Below are positions 18,095 through 27,563 of a stretch of DNA of 64,000 nucleotides, one piece after another. Below the pieces are notes generated by a model. That model was not told where the DNA came from and did not search any database. It was given only the letters and a program-made list of their open reading frames with translations. How positions within the stretch are numbered: the stretch's first letter is position 1; each line of letters opens with the position of its first letter. The DNA comes from a bacterium (GTDB lineage Bacteria; Bacillota; Bacilli; Lactobacillales; Streptococcaceae), in the NCBI GenBank assembly GCA_905221295.1, contig CAJNCP010000003.1, positions 1 to 64,000 on the forward strand. Reading direction: 5' to 3'. The translations under genes and the position numbers were made by a program.

Positions 18095-19325
18095 AAAATT
18101 CCTCTAACCTCCATTTGTTTTTCTCAGAAATATAGCCTGTAATCACTTCCCCGTCATCTTGATAATCGCGCTCTTCCAGAATAGCTACATTTTCTAAATC
18201 ATGAATCTTGTAAGACTTTGAAAAAGGCACGCGCAGGGTAAAGACTTCAAAAATCTCCTTGATCTTTTCCAAAAACAATGCTTGCAACTGCTCACGACTA
18301 TCCTCAGACTTGGCAGAAATGAGGGCATACGGCGTTTGGGTAGGCGTGAAATCCTCCACCAAATCCGCTTTATTATAAAGGGTCAGGCGAGGAATATCCT
18401 CCATATCCAAGTCTTTCATAATAGACAGAACCGTTTTTTCATGCTCCTCGTGATAAGGATTGCTGGCATCAATGACATGAACCAGAAGGTCAACATGCTT
18501 GCTTTCTTCCAAAGTCGACTTGAAACTGGACACCAATTCAGTCGGTAAATCTTGGATAAAGCCGACTGTATCAGTCAAGGTTACCTGTAGATTGCACCCC
18601 AGATGGATACTTTTAGTTGTCGCATCCAGAGTCGCAAAGAGCTCGTCAGCCTCATATTGGGTCTTACTGGTCAAGGTGTTCATGATGGTTGACTTCCCAG
18701 CATTGGTGTAGCCAATCAAGCCAATCTTAAAGGTGCTCGACTCCAGACGTTTTTCTCTGACCGTTGCTCGATTTTTCTCAACCACCTTGAGCTGACGCTC
18801 GATGTCTGTGATTTGGTTGCGAACACTACGACGATTCAGTTCTAGCTGGCTTTCACCAGGTCCACGAGAACCAATTCCTCCAGCCTGACGACTAAGCATA
18901 ATCCCCTGACCAACCAAGCGGGGCAAGAGATACTTAAGCTGGGCCAAATGCACTTGGAGTTTCCCTTCATGGCTTCGAGCCCGCATAGCAAAAATATCCA
19001 AAATCAACTGCATACGGTCAATGACTTTTACTCCGAGAATTTCCTCCAAATTGACATTCTGCCTTGGTGTCAGACGATTGTTGACGATGACAGTGCTAAT
19101 TTCTTCCGCATCTACCATCAGCGCAATTTCTTCCAACTTACCTGATCCGACGAAAGTCTTGGAGTCATACTTTTCGCGTTTTTGTCTGTAGCTATCGACT
19201 ACGACTGCCCCAGCTGTCTTAGCCAGACTGGCCAACTCTTCCATGGAGAGGTCAAAATTATCCATGCCCTGCAGTTCAACACCAATAAGCAGGACTCGTT
19301 CCTCTTTTTTCTCCGTTTCAATCAT
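18087..19325 (-). CDS. hflX: GTPase HflX
   Basis: 412 residues. The N-terminal HflX domain contains [18 protein letters not shown] near 150, followed by a coiled coil and a G domain with G1 GYTNAGKST (about 206), G3 DTVGF and G4 NKAD. HflX binds the 50S subunit and rescues or splits stalled ribosomes. It overlaps miaA by 8 nt, the miaA-hflX pairing known from many bacteria. Confidence 0.96.
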   Translation of the reverse strand: MIETEKKEERVLLIGVELQGMDNFDLSMEELASLAKTAGAVVVDSYRQKREKYDSKTFVGSGKLEEIALMVDAEEISTVIVNNRLTPRQNVNLEEILGVKVIDRMQLILDIFAMRARSHEGKLQVHLAQLKYLLPRLVGQGIMLSRQAGGIGSRGPGESQLELNRRSVRNQITDIERQLKVVEKNRATVREKRLESSTFKIGLIGYTNAGKSTIMNTLTSKTQYEADELFATLDATTKSIHLGCNLQVTLTDTVGFIQDLPTELVSSFKSTLEESKHVDLLVHVIDASNPYHEEHEKTVLSIMKDLDMEDIPRLTLYNKADLVEDFTPTQTPYALISAKSEDSREQLQALFLEKIKEIFEVFTLRVPFSKSYKIHDLENVAILEERDYQDDGEVITGYISEKNKWRLEEFYD

Positions 19326-20202
19326 CTAAAAACTCCTCTATCTGGCTTAAAATGCGGTCCTTCACACCAGACTCTCCTATCTGATAAAAGGTCACCTGCA
19401 TGCGATTACGGAACCAGGTCAGCTGGCGCTTAGCAAAACGGCGCGTTGCCTGTTTGAGACTCTCGCTGGCTTCCTCAAGAGTTTGCTCCCCACGGAAATA
19501 TGGAAAGAGTTCCTTGTAGCCAATGCCTTTAGCAGCCTGCACATCAGGGTAATGGTCAAAAAGCCACTTGACCTCATCCAAAAGCCCGGCCTCAAACATC
19601 AAATCTACTCGACGATTGATACGTTCATAAAGCTGACTGCGTTCATCATCCAAGCAAATAATCAGTGGTTCATAAGGACTTTCCTGATTTTCCAAATCCT
19701 GACCAAAATGGGCAATCTCCAAGGCACGCATGGCACGACGACGGTTAAACTGGGGAATTTCAAGACCTGCTTGCTCCACAAGATGGGCTAATTCCTCATC
19801 TGAATAAGGCTCCAAACTAGCCCGATAGGCTAAAATCTCCTCATGAGGTGTTTCCCCACCTAGATGGTAGCCTTCTAACAAGCTCTGGATATAAAGCCCA
19901 GTCCCACCAGCGATAATGGCTAGCTTGCCACGGCTTTGAATATCCTCAATAGCCTTCTTAGCTTCTGAAACAAAATCAAAAGCCGAGTAAGACTCGGTCA
20001 CCTCTCTGACATCAATCAAATGATGAGGAACAGCTGCTTGCTCCTCTGGGCTAGCCTTGGCCGTCCCAATATCCAACCCTCTGTATACTTGCTGACTGTC
20101 ACCACTGACCACCTCTCCACCAAAGCGCTTGGCCACTTCAATAGCAAGGGCTGTCTTCCCAACAGCAGTCGGTCCAACAATCACAATTATTTTTGTTTTC
20201 AT
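19318..20202 (-). CDS. miaA: tRNA dimethylallyltransferase MiaA
   Basis: 294 residues from the ATG at 20202, which has the ribosome site AAGGAAAAAAG; an in-frame start at 20226 exists but has no good site. The P-loop [16 protein letters not shown] lies near residue 9, and [17 protein letters not shown] and [14 protein letters not shown] follow, both MiaA signatures. It adds the isopentenyl group to A37 of tRNAs reading UNN codons. It is first in the five-gene minus-strand operon. Confidence 0.96.
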   Translation of the reverse strand: MKTKIIVIVGPTAVGKTALAIEVAKRFGGEVVSGDSQQVYRGLDIGTAKASPEEQAAVPHHLIDVREVTESYSAFDFVSEAKKAIEDIQSRGKLAIIAGGTGLYIQSLLEGYHLGGETPHEEILAYRASLEPYSDEELAHLVEQAGLEIPQFNRRRAMRALEIAHFGQDLENQESPYEPLIICLDDERSQLYERINRRVDLMFEAGLLDEVKWLFDHYPDVQAAKGIGYKELFPYFRGEQTLEEASESLKQATRRFAKRQLTWFRNRMQVTFYQIGESGVKDRILSQIEEFLDD

Positions 20203-20211
20203 CTTTTTTCC

Positions 20212-20240
20212 TTGAAAAATTTCCATTTTTTCGTTACTAT
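20212..20240 (+). promoter_or_regulatory. Possible promoter of the DUF3042 gene
   Basis: TTGAAA (20212-20217), 17 bp, TACTAT (20235-20240), ending 82 nt before the ATG. It overlaps the miaA upstream region, so the two divergent promoters are close together. Confidence 0.4.
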
Positions 20241-20322
20241 TATTATATCACAAAAAGGTCAGTCAGAAAAATGCTACCACTTGAGGAGCCTGGCTGATCG
20301 GGAAGATAAAGGAGGAAGACTC

Positions 20323-20493
20323 ATGGCTAAAGGATTCGCTAAAGGTCTTGTAACAGGTGTCGCAGGAACTGTCGCTGCCGTTGCAGGTGCAGTATACGCA
20401 ATTAAAAAGAAAGTGATTGAGCCAGAAGAGCAAAAAGCAGCTTTCATCGAAGAAAACCGCAAAAAAGCAGCTCGCCGCCGCGTATCACATTAA
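20323..20493 (+). CDS. DUF3042 family small membrane-associated protein
   Basis: 56 residues: MAKGFAKGLVTGVAGTVAAV, one hydrophobic Gly/Ala-rich segment, then a highly charged tail ending in RRR. The start has the strong ribosome site GGAGG. The frame is open further upstream, but no start there has a site. This matches the DUF3042 family found in streptococci and lactobacilli; function unknown. It is one of three plus-strand genes in the window. Confidence 0.85.
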   Translation: MAKGFAKGLVTGVAGTVAAVAGAVYAIKKKVIEPEEQKAAFIEENRKKAARRRVSH

Positions 20494-20500
20494 GCAACAA

Positions 20501-20530
20501 AAGAAGTTGAGATTTCTCAACTTCTTTTTA
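20501..20530. terminator. Terminator between the DUF3042 gene and thyA
   Basis: AAGAAGTTGAG (20501-20511) and CTCAACTTCTT (20516-20526) form an 11-bp stem followed by TTTTA. It sits between two converging genes and probably serves both, more strongly the plus strand. Confidence 0.85.
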
Positions 20531-20535
20531 TTTTC

Positions 20536-21375
20536 TTAAATAGCCAAATCAAACTTCAATTGCGGCTTGACAGGTTCATAATCCACCAACTCAAAGTCTT
20601 CTGCTTTGATATCAAAGAAATTAGTCCCATCTGGCACATTCAAGACCAAACGTGGTTGGCAGTTTGACGGCTCACGACCAAGCAATTCCTGAGCTTGTTC
20701 AAACTGATTATCATAGATATGAAGGTTGTTGATAAAGTAGAAGAACTTCCCAACCTTCCAACTGAAATGCTTGGCAATCATCATCTGTAGAGCCACATAC
20801 TGCATAGCATTGATGTGGTGAGCAACCAGCATGTCATTAGAACGCTGGGTCAAGGTCGCATCCAGATAGATGGCCCCATCTACTCGACGGACATCAAACA
20901 TGGTCTGAAAGGCGCATGGAAGAAGGCCATCTGTCTCCTCAAAAGCCTCATAATCCCAAAGAGAGATGATATTACGGCGATTCCAAGGGTTAGCCTCCAA
21001 CTGCTTGAGAATCTTATTAATGATGTCGTGTTTCTTAACGACCGCCCCATAGCGCTCACCAATAGTTCCCGTATCTCCCACTTCCCAGTCATTCCAGTAG
21101 TGAACATTGTACTTGCTATTTAGCACTTCTAGGCTATTTGACTGGTCTTGGTAAATCCAGAGAACTTCTTTGATAGCTGATTTGATGGCAATTGGACGTA
21201 GGGTTGTAATGGGAAATTCACCCTTTGACAAATCATACTCTGCAAAGGCACCCGTTACGTACTTGGAGTTAGCAACAGTTCCATCCTTGTATTTGGGACG
21301 TGCTTGTTCAGAAAAGACACCGTCTTTGAGGATTCGTTCAATATTCTCTTTAAAAATCGTATCTGCTTTTGTCAT
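20536..21375 (-). CDS. thyA: Thymidylate synthase ThyA
   Basis: 279 residues. The catalytic cysteine is in [15 protein letters not shown] (near 157); [17 protein letters not shown] and the NNLHIYDNQ motif also fit. It methylates dUMP to dTMP with methylenetetrahydrofolate. This is the long streptococcal form rather than the 264-residue E. coli form. A single gene, with its own start region between 21376 and 21427. Confidence 0.96.
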   Translation of the reverse strand: MTKADTIFKENIERILKDGVFSEQARPKYKDGTVANSKYVTGAFAEYDLSKGEFPITTLRPIAIKSAIKEVLWIYQDQSNSLEVLNSKYNVHYWNDWEVGDTGTIGERYGAVVKKHDIINKILKQLEANPWNRRNIISLWDYEAFEETDGLLPCAFQTMFDVRRVDGAIYLDATLTQRSNDMLVAHHINAMQYVALQMMIAKHFSWKVGKFFYFINNLHIYDNQFEQAQELLGREPSNCQPRLVLNVPDGTNFFDIKAEDFELVDYEPVKPQLKFDLAI

Positions 21376-21427
21376 TCTCTCTCACCTCATTTATAGTCTT
21401 AACTAGTATAGCATAAAAAGAGCTTTT

Positions 21428-21862
21428 CTACATACTCAGATAATTAATGGCCTTTTTATATTTTTCTAATCGTTTCAAATCCTTGTCAGTAATAGTCTCA
21501 AGTCTCGATAAATCTGAATTATGTTTTAAATCTGCTAATTTGACAACGCGTGCTAGGGGATTAGATTTCACATTTTCTAGATATGTTTGATAGTCTTGCC
21601 CCTTTTTCTTTGACAAAATCTGAACGGCAGTAACTACTGTTTCTGATAAACCAGCTAGTAATAGTTCTTCAGCTGTAAAAGAACTGTCCTCGATAACATC
21701 ATGTAGCAGAGCCACTGCTTTTTCTTCTTCAGTATCAACTTGGCTCGCAACAAAAATTGGATGTTCTATATAATCTATCCCTACCTTATCAAATTGTCCT
21801 CTATGAGCTTTCGTCGCGATAGACAACGCTAATTCAAGCATGGGTTGTTTTGATGTGTTCAT
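21428..21862 (-). CDS. Small HD-domain hydrolase, (p)ppGpp-hydrolase-like
   Basis: 144 residues. H-(HD)-D motif: AHRGQ (first His), HPIFVASQ, LLHDVIED (HD at about 52-53) and VVKLADLKHN (Asp). This is the stand-alone RelA/SpoT-type hydrolase domain (MESH1-like). No synthetase domain is present. From memory, thyA and the glucokinase gene are direct neighbours in pneumococcus, so this gene may be an insertion here. Substrate unproven; ppGpp or another nucleotide is likely. Confidence 0.8.
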   Translation of the reverse strand: MNTSKQPMLELALSIATKAHRGQFDKVGIDYIEHPIFVASQVDTEEEKAVALLHDVIEDSSFTAEELLLAGLSETVVTAVQILSKKKGQDYQTYLENVKSNPLARVVKLADLKHNSDLSRLETITDKDLKRLEKYKKAINYLSM

Positions 21863-21917
21863 CTAGCGATTCCTTCCCAAAATTAAAACCTATTTCGTTT
21901 TATTCGACTTTTAAAAA

Positions 21918-21942
21918 AGAGCTTGATGGATAACCAAGCTCT
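21918..21942 (-). terminator. Terminator behind the glucokinase gene
   Basis: AGAGCTTG (21918-21925) and CAAGCTCT (21935-21942) form an 8-bp stem, and the minus strand continues TTTTTTAAAAG. It lies 15 nt past the stop. Confidence 0.85.
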
Positions 21943-21956
21943 ATTATCAATCTATC

Positions 21957-22916
21957 TTATTGCAATACAAGTGATGCTGCTCCGATAACTCCAGCGTCAT
22001 TTCCTAGAGTTGCAAGAGCCAATTTAGTAGATGTACGTACTTGTGGGAAGGTATTTTCGTCATAGACCTTTTGCACGCCTTGTAGAAGGAATTCTCCCGC
22101 AGCTGATACTCCACCACCGATAACGATTGTTGATGGGTTTAGGATTGAACCGATATTAGCACAGGCAATTCCCAAGTAACGTGAGAAGTTACGGTAAACG
22201 ATCAAGGCAAGGTCGTCCCCTTCTTTTGCGAGGTCAAAGACAGTTTTAGCAGTTACTTCTTCCCCATCGTCAATCAAGCGTTTCAAGGCTGCATCACCTT
22301 CGTATTCATCTGCATAACGACGAGTCAGGTTGACAATCCCTGTTGCTGAAGCAACTGTCTCCAAACAGCCTTTTTTACCACAGGTACATGCGATTGGTTG
22401 GTCAAAGTCAACAGTGATGTGACCAAGTTCACCAGCAGCACCAGCAACACCGTGGAGCAATTTTCCTTCTGCCACGATACCGCCACCAACACCTGTACCA
22501 AGTGTCATAAAGACAACGTCTGGTTGGTTGTCACCTGCACCCATCCAACGCTCACCGAGAGCAGCTACGTTGGCATCATTGTCGATGAAGAATGGGATAC
22601 CCAAGGCTTTTTCGATTTTTTCTTTAATCGGTTGAAGAGTTTTCCAGTTCAGGTTGTAGGCACCGATAACAGTTCCTTTCTCACGGTCAACCACACCAGG
22701 TGATCCCATTCCAATGCCTCGGAAATCTGTAGCAGACAATCCAAGCAAGTCCAAACGATGTTGAATAGACTCAATCATATCATCTACGATATGGCTTCCC
22801 TCGTCCAAAATATTGGTCTTGATAGACCATTTTTCTTGGATTTCTCCCTCTTGAGTTAAAATTGCGAACTTAACAGATGTCCCACCAAGGTCAATCCCAA
22901 TAATCTTTTGACTCAT
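21957..22916 (-). CDS. gki: ROK-family glucokinase
   Basis: 319 residues. The ATP-binding GIDLGGTSVKFAI at residue 6, the zinc-binding CTCGKKGCLE, and the ROK signature GVAGAAGELGHITV identify a ROK glucokinase. It phosphorylates glucose to glucose 6-phosphate, here feeding sugars released by surface glycosidases. The ribosome site is AAAGGAG. A cre-like element lies just upstream. Confidence 0.94.
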   Translation of the reverse strand: MSQKIIGIDLGGTSVKFAILTQEGEIQEKWSIKTNILDEGSHIVDDMIESIQHRLDLLGLSATDFRGIGMGSPGVVDREKGTVIGAYNLNWKTLQPIKEKIEKALGIPFFIDNDANVAALGERWMGAGDNQPDVVFMTLGTGVGGGIVAEGKLLHGVAGAAGELGHITVDFDQPIACTCGKKGCLETVASATGIVNLTRRYADEYEGDAALKRLIDDGEEVTAKTVFDLAKEGDDLALIVYRNFSRYLGIACANIGSILNPSTIVIGGGVSAAGEFLLQGVQKVYDENTFPQVRTSTKLALATLGNDAGVIGAASLVLQ

Positions 22917-22933
22917 CGTCTTCTCCTTTTTAA

Positions 22934-22948
22934 TTGAAAATGCTTACA
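22934..22948 (+). promoter_or_regulatory. Cre-like element upstream of the glucokinase gene
   Basis: TTGAAAATGCTTACA fits the cre consensus except for T in place of C at the central CG. It lies 18 bp before the start codon, between the TATACT -10 (minus strand, about 22954-22959) and the ribosome site. Confidence 0.45.
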
Positions 22949-23019
22949 GATATAGTATAACAAAATCATTAGATTTGTGCAAAGCTTTGCATGAAAAAGT
23001 TACATCTAATAATTAATAA

Positions 23020-24240
23020 CTATTTATCCCCTAGTTTTTGAATGGCATAGTTTGCTTCTTCTTTTGTAAATTGTCCAATCCAAGGAGAAGTTAGCCTCTC
23101 ATAAATTTTTGTCTTTGATAAATTGGTATTCTTTCGGTATTCTCTTGCTTGAGCTAAGGCATTCGCCTTATAGTCTGCTTGCAAATGATTGATAGCATAT
23201 TGTGCAGTGTCACTATTAAAACCTTCAAAAATTAACATCTCATAAATTCTTTTTTTTGACAAATGAATCCTATTATAAGATTGTGCTCTCTTTAAAGCTG
23301 CTGAGTATGGATTCCCGTCTGCTGGTTTTGGTTGCCGCACACCATCGTATCCTACATAGTAACGGCCACCATCTACCCATTTGTCCCTAGCCATTTTACC
23401 ATCTGATTCAACATAGTAACGGCCACCATCTACCCATTCATTCTTGGCCACCTTTCCATCTGATTTGAGATAATATCTACCTACCCATTTATTACGAGCA
23501 GAGCTTCCTTCTGCTGTTAGATAATAATATGAACCATAGTTTTTATCATAAATCCAGTCACTTTTAACCTTTTTTCCATCAGAATCAACATAATAACGAC
23601 CACCATCTACCCATTCATTTTTAGCTCTCTTTCCATCTGATTTAAGGTAGTAATTTCCTACCCAGCCAGACTGAACTTTAGATTGTGATTTATCCTGTTT
23701 AGGAGTTGTTTCTTTAGCTTTTTCAGCCGGTTTTGGTGCCGGCTTCGGCGCAGGTTTTGGTGCTGGTGTTTTTGATTTCTCAGCAGGTTTTGGTGCTGGT
23801 GTTTTCGGTTTCTCAGCAGGTTTTTGTGCTGGTGTTTTTGGTTTCTCAGCAGGTTTTTGAGCTGGCGTTTTCGGTTTCTCAGCTGGCTTTGGCGCGGGTT
23901 TTGGTGCGGGTTTTGGTGCCGGCTTCGGCGCGGGTTTTGGTGTCGGCTTCTGCGCGGGTTTTGGTGCTGGTTTTGGTGCTGGCTTTGGCGCTGGTTTCGG
24001 CGCTGGTTTTGGTTCTGGTTTCGGAGCTGATTTCGGCGCTGGTGTTTTTGATTTCTCAGCTTGATTTGACGCCGAAGTTGTATTCTCTTTTACAACCTTA
24101 CCGTTTTTAGAAACATCCTTTTCTTGAGCAGAAACATGCTGAGCCGAAAAAGGAAAGGCTCCAGTTGTATCTGTAAGTGAAATGAGTCCCAGTGTTGCAG
24201 TTGCTAAGCTGGTGACTAAAATTTTTTTTGATTTTTTCAT
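23020..24240 (-). CDS. Surface protein: choline-binding-type repeats fused to Ltp domains
   Basis: 406 residues from ATG 24240 (ribosome site GGAG); a longer in-frame version has no site. Order: signal peptide ([20 protein letters not shown], cleavage near VSAQ), a [14 protein letters not shown] proline-rich stalk at about 65-185, six or so [17 protein letters not shown] cell-wall-binding repeats at 190-310, and two PF07553-type Ltp repeats at 312-406 ([20 protein letters not shown]). It should sit on choline-bearing teichoic acid. Position between gki and pabB matches the pneumococcal surface protein I recall there. Ltp domains are known from phage superinfection-exclusion lipoproteins; a similar role is inference. 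Confidence 0.85.
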   Translation of the reverse strand: MKKSKKILVTSLATATLGLISLTDTTGAFPFSAQHVSAQEKDVSKNGKVVKENTTSASNQAEKSKTPAPKSAPKPEPKPAPKPAPKPAPKPAPKPAQKPTPKPAPKPAPKPAPKPAPKPAEKPKTPAQKPAEKPKTPAQKPAEKPKTPAPKPAEKSKTPAPKPAPKPAPKPAEKAKETTPKQDKSQSKVQSGWVGNYYLKSDGKRAKNEWVDGGRYYVDSDGKKVKSDWIYDKNYGSYYYLTAEGSSARNKWVGRYYLKSDGKVAKNEWVDGGRYYVESDGKMARDKWVDGGRYYVGYDGVRQPKPADGNPYSAALKRAQSYNRIHLSKKRIYEMLIFEGFNSDTAQYAINHLQADYKANALAQAREYRKNTNLSKTKIYERLTSPWIGQFTKEEANYAIQKLGDK

Positions 24241-24275
24241 AAAAATCTCCATTGTTTTTAATGATTTATACCTAT

Positions 24276-24284
24276 AGTATACCA
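24276..24284 (-). promoter_or_regulatory. Extended -10 promoter of the surface protein gene
   Basis: TGGTATACT on the minus strand is an extended -10 (TGn plus TATACT), 36 nt before the ATG. Confidence 0.55.
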
Positions 24285-24358
24285 TATGCTTTATTTTTCT
24301 TTCAAATCAAATATTAAATATTCAGAAATAAATCTAAAACTTAATTGAAAATCTATAG

Positions 24359-26074
24359 TTATATCACTTCCAACTCATACAAGCCTCTGACCGCATTACA
24401 GCCGAATACAGCTTCTGCTTGGTTCAAGTCTGCCAAAGTCAGAATTTTCTCTTCTACCTGTCCTTTTCCTAGCAAATACTGACGATAAATTCCTGGCAAA
24501 ATTCCTAGACTGATGGGTGGTGTGTAGAGTTTACCATTAATTTTTAAGACCAGATTTCCAATAGAGGTCTCAAGTAGTTCTCCTGACTTATTGTGGTAAA
24601 TCTTCTCTTGCTCTCCTAGGCTTAAATGTGGTCTATGAGTTGTTTTAAAGTAGGTAAATGCTTGTTGCAAATCAGCTTCCTGAAGGCAAAGTTTGGACTG
24701 GCAGAAGGTCGGACTGAGAGGTTTCAATATTTGGCGACTGACTTCCATCTCTCCAGATTTGCTGAGACTAATTCGTAAGCGATAGTCTTGATTAACATCA
24801 CAAACTTGGCACTCTTCCTCTATCTTTTGTCTCAGGTCTTCTGGATCAAAAGGATAGGCAAAATAACGACTCGCCTTTGTCAGTCTTTCCAGATGTTGTT
24901 CTTCAAACAGTAAGTTCTTCTGACTGATTTTCCCAGTCGTAATCAATTGGAAGCGAGCTTGTTTACGATAGAGAACAGCCGCCTTTTGATGCACTTCACG
25001 GTATTCAGACTCCCAGGTGCTATCCCAAGTAATCCCTCCGCCAACTCCATAAATGGCTTGACCCTTGTGAAGTTGAATGGTCCGAATGGCGACATTGAAA
25101 ATCCGTCGCCCATTTGGAAGTAAGAGACCAATCGTTCCGCAGTAGACTCCTCTGGGTTGTGGCTCCAAGTTCTTGATGATTTCCATGGTCGCAATTTTCG
25201 GAGCTCCCGTTATGGATCCACAAGGAAAGAGTGACTGAAAAATTACAACCAAGTCCACATCCTCTCGCAACTGACTCTTGATGGTCGAAGTCATTTGCCA
25301 AACAGTTGAATACTGCTCCACTTGGCACAGACACTCCACATATTCACTGCCCACTTCAGAAATACGGTTCATATCATTGCGCAAGAGGTCCACAATCATC
25401 ATATTTTCAGAGCGATTTTTGGGATCCTGTTCTAGCCAACTAGCTTGGGCAAGGTCTTCTTGGTCAGTCACCCCACGCTGGGTTGTTCCCTTCATTGGTC
25501 GCGTTGTCAATTCACGGTCATTTTGCTCAAAAAAGAGCTCTGGGCTCATGGAAATCACTGCCATCTCATCGTGTTCAACATAGGCATTGTAGCCCGCCTC
25601 CTGCTCTACCACCATACGATTGTAGATAGAAAAAGGATTGGCACTTAAATCTTGCTTGAGTTGGACAGTGTAATTGACCTGATAGGTGTCCCCCTGACGC
25701 AAATGATGGTGAATCTGGGCAATAGCCTTTTCATAGTCCTCTGCTGACGTTACTTCCTGCCAATTTGAAGGCAGATCTACTTCCTCATAAGTCAGAGGAA
25801 TAGGCGATGTTTCTACCCTATCATGAACTGTAAAATATAGCAGATACTCTGCCAGTAAAGGAGCTTTATGAACTGCTAATTTCTCCTCAAATGCAGGTGC
25901 AGCCTCGTAACTGACGTAGCCCACCACATAATAGCCTTGCTCTTGGTAGCTTTCCACTTGTGCCAGCAAGTCTGCCACTTCTGATAAGTCTCTCGTTTTT
26001 AACTCTTTAGTCGGTTGGGTAAAGGTGTATCTCTCCCCCAAAGCTCTAAAATCAATCACTGTTTTTCTATGCAT
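24359..26074 (-). CDS. pabB: Aminodeoxychorismate synthase component I fused to aminodeoxychorismate lyase
   Basis: 571 residues. Residues ~100-365 are the chorismate-binding domain (PMKGTTQRG, IVDLLRNDMNRI, CGSITGAPKIATMEII). The C-terminal ~200 residues are a class IV aminotransferase/lyase domain (KISQKNLLFEEQHLERL, ETSIGNLVLKINGKLYTP). Together they convert chorismate to 4-aminobenzoate for folate, with glutamine amidotransferase PabA supplied elsewhere. No ribosome site precedes the ATG; an extended -10 sits so close that the mRNA is predicted to be leaderless. Confidence 0.92.
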   Translation of the reverse strand: MHRKTVIDFRALGERYTFTQPTKELKTRDLSEVADLLAQVESYQEQGYYVVGYVSYEAAPAFEEKLAVHKAPLLAEYLLYFTVHDRVETSPIPLTYEEVDLPSNWQEVTSAEDYEKAIAQIHHHLRQGDTYQVNYTVQLKQDLSANPFSIYNRMVVEQEAGYNAYVEHDEMAVISMSPELFFEQNDRELTTRPMKGTTQRGVTDQEDLAQASWLEQDPKNRSENMMIVDLLRNDMNRISEVGSEYVECLCQVEQYSTVWQMTSTIKSQLREDVDLVVIFQSLFPCGSITGAPKIATMEIIKNLEPQPRGVYCGTIGLLLPNGRRIFNVAIRTIQLHKGQAIYGVGGGITWDSTWESEYREVHQKAAVLYRKQARFQLITTGKISQKNLLFEEQHLERLTKASRYFAYPFDPEDLRQKIEEECQVCDVNQDYRLRISLSKSGEMEVSRQILKPLSPTFCQSKLCLQEADLQQAFTYFKTTHRPHLSLGEQEKIYHNKSGELLETSIGNLVLKINGKLYTPPISLGILPGIYRQYLLGKGQVEEKILTLADLNQAEAVFGCNAVRGLYELEVI

Positions 26075-26080
26075 ATCTTA

Positions 26081-26089
26081 AGTATAGCA
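26081..26089 (-). promoter_or_regulatory. Extended -10 promoter abutting the pabB start
   Basis: TGCTATACT on the minus strand. The -10 ends 6 nt before the ATG, so initiation 7 nt downstream falls on the A of the start codon at 26074. No good -35 is seen. Confidence 0.6.
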
Positions 26090-26127
26090 CAAAAAAGCCG
26101 ACCTAGAACAGTTAAATCCAGCTTTGT

Positions 26128-26241
26128 TTACTGATTTCTATGACGAAAAATCTTCTCTAAGTTCCTTTTTCCTACTTTTGGCAATTCTCCATCAGATAGC
26201 ACTAGTTCTTCTAGTAAAAGATGCCCTTGATTGGAGTAATT
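26128..26241 (-). other. Possible coding remnant between pabB and the kinase gene
   Basis: A 37-codon stretch without start (reads NYSNQGHLLLEELVLSDGEL, then PKVGKRNLEKIFRH, TAA at 26128-26130). It looks like protein sequence and could be the tail of a deleted gene, such as one lost with zmpB. A stop directly precedes it. Confidence 0.3.
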
Positions 26242-26264
26242 TTATCAAGAATTAAACAACAAAA

Positions 26265-26304
26265 ACAGAGAGAGTCTTAGTTGCTATACCCTTACTCTCT
26301 CTGT
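26265..26304 (-). terminator. Terminator behind the P-loop kinase gene
   Basis: ACAGAGAGAGT (26265-26275) and ACTCTCTCTGT (26294-26304) form a perfect 11-bp stem, immediately after the stop at 26308, followed by TTTTTGTTG on the minus strand. Confidence 0.85.
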
Positions 26305-26307
26305 CTT

Positions 26308-26835
26308 TTACTGTTCAGAAACTAAAAATTGATTTGAAGTTTTAATGATGCCTACCGTTTCTTTGACATCTAAGTCATCCGTGTACAGAAAATGCTGTTT
26401 CTCACTATTTTTAGCCAAGAATTCATTTCTTGCTTGGATTGATAAATCGCCTGTTCTCTCAATTTCTTTTCGAGAAGAATCCCTATCTTTCAAGGTTTCT
26501 TCTTGAGCCATTAGGACACAATATTTTAGCTTGATTTGTTTTTCTTTTAAAAAGATGGCAATTTTCTTCAGTTGATCATCAAATATGACATACTCTATCA
26601 CGACGGTAATGCCTCGGTCGATGAAATTATTGGTCAGACTGATGATATTATCCCAGAACAAATCCACGTAAAATCCATCATCTTCCCAAGGGGCTACGAG
26701 ACCTCCTTTAATCATTAAGTAAATCATATCCCCCTCTATAACTGCACTTTTGTCAAAAGAATAGGCCAGTTCTTTGCTGACAGTGCTCTTTCCAACACCT
26801 GGGGGCCCTGAAACGATATAAACACAATTTTCCAA
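26308..26835 (-). CDS. P-loop nucleotide kinase, AAA_33 type
   Basis: 175 residues. Walker A SGPPGVGKST is at residue 9, and a second acidic motif (EGDMIY) follows near 34. The size and layout resemble small-molecule kinases such as gluconate or chloramphenicol kinases; the substrate cannot be assigned. It is the gene next to pabB, where I would expect zmpB in pneumococcus. The start has no strong ribosome site (AAGGTT), so expression may be low. Confidence 0.75.
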   Translation of the reverse strand: MENCVYIVSGPPGVGKSTVSKELAYSFDKSAVIEGDMIYLMIKGGLVAPWEDDGFYVDLFWDNIISLTNNFIDRGITVVIEYVIFDDQLKKIAIFLKEKQIKLKYCVLMAQEETLKDRDSSRKEIERTGDLSIQARNEFLAKNSEKQHFLYTDDLDVKETVGIIKTSNQFLVSEQ

Positions 26836-26890
26836 CCTTATACCTCTACATACTTGAAATATCTCTAACTTACGATAACTTTCAGCCCAC

Positions 26891-27454
26891 TTATGACTTT
26901 CTTATGAAGTCTTCAGGATACTGTGCACGCGCACCACCGATGAGTTTTGGACGGCTAGCTAAAGCCGTTACATGGGCATGCCCAATCTCACGTAGTACCG
27001 GTCGAATCGGAACCTGCACATGCTTGACATGCATACCAATTGCGGTATCTCCTATATCAATTCCCGCATGAGCCGTGATGAACTCCACTTCGACAGGGTC
27101 TTTCATAAACTTAAAGGCTGCTAGCTGACCCGAACCTCCTGCATGAAGAGTCGGAAGGACGCTGACGATTTCCAGACCAAACTGCTCTGCCACCTGACGT
27201 TCAACAACGAGGGCTCGATTGACATGTTCACAACCTTGAACGGCTAGATGAATTCCTTTTACCTCTAGGATATCTAGAATGGTTTTCACAATGATTTCCC
27301 CAATTTCTTGGCTGGATTCCTTGCCAATCTGACCACCTATCACCTCACTAGAAGAAAGGCCCAAAACAAAGATAGCCCCTTGCTTCAAATTGGCCTTTTC
27401 TAATACATCTTCTACAATCTGGCTTGTTGCTCTTTGAATGTCTTTTTCCTTCAT
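26891..27454 (-). CDS. TIGR01440/UPF0340 family protein
   Basis: 187 residues from ATG 27454 (ribosome site AGAGG); an in-frame GTG at 27475 would add seven residues without a site. Sequence features include [28 protein letters not shown] and [15 protein letters not shown], the hallmarks of UPF0340, a conserved family of unknown function in Firmicutes. No membrane segment. It follows the two-component system, as in pneumococcus from memory. Confidence 0.85.
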   Translation of the reverse strand: MKEKDIQRATSQIVEDVLEKANLKQGAIFVLGLSSSEVIGGQIGKESSQEIGEIIVKTILDILEVKGIHLAVQGCEHVNRALVVERQVAEQFGLEIVSVLPTLHAGGSGQLAAFKFMKDPVEVEFITAHAGIDIGDTAIGMHVKHVQVPIRPVLREIGHAHVTALASRPKLIGGARAQYPEDFIRKS

Positions 27455-27543
27455 ACTTGATACCTCTTTTGTCACTATCTATCATATCTTTTTTTACTGA
27501 TTTTATCAAGGCCAACTAATCATTCTGATTTTTAAAAGCAAAA

Positions 27544-27563
27544 CTCCCAGAATTGACTGGGAG
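27544..27563 (-). terminator. Terminator behind the sensor kinase gene
   Basis: CTCCCAG (27544-27550) and CTGGGAG (27557-27563) form a 7-bp stem directly after the stop, followed by TTTTGCTTTTAAAAAT on the minus strand. Confidence 0.8.

Noticed and set aside
20020-20493. Long plus-strand ORF extending the DUF3042 gene
   Set aside because: The upstream half is antisense to miaA; the ATG at 20323 has a strong ribosome site and gives the standard DUF3042 protein.
23733-24110. Plus-strand ORF of 125 codons antisense to the proline-rich stalk
   Set aside because: Low-complexity mirror of the PAPKP repeats (Val/Leu/Ala/Ser), no ribosome site; an artefact of repeat composition.
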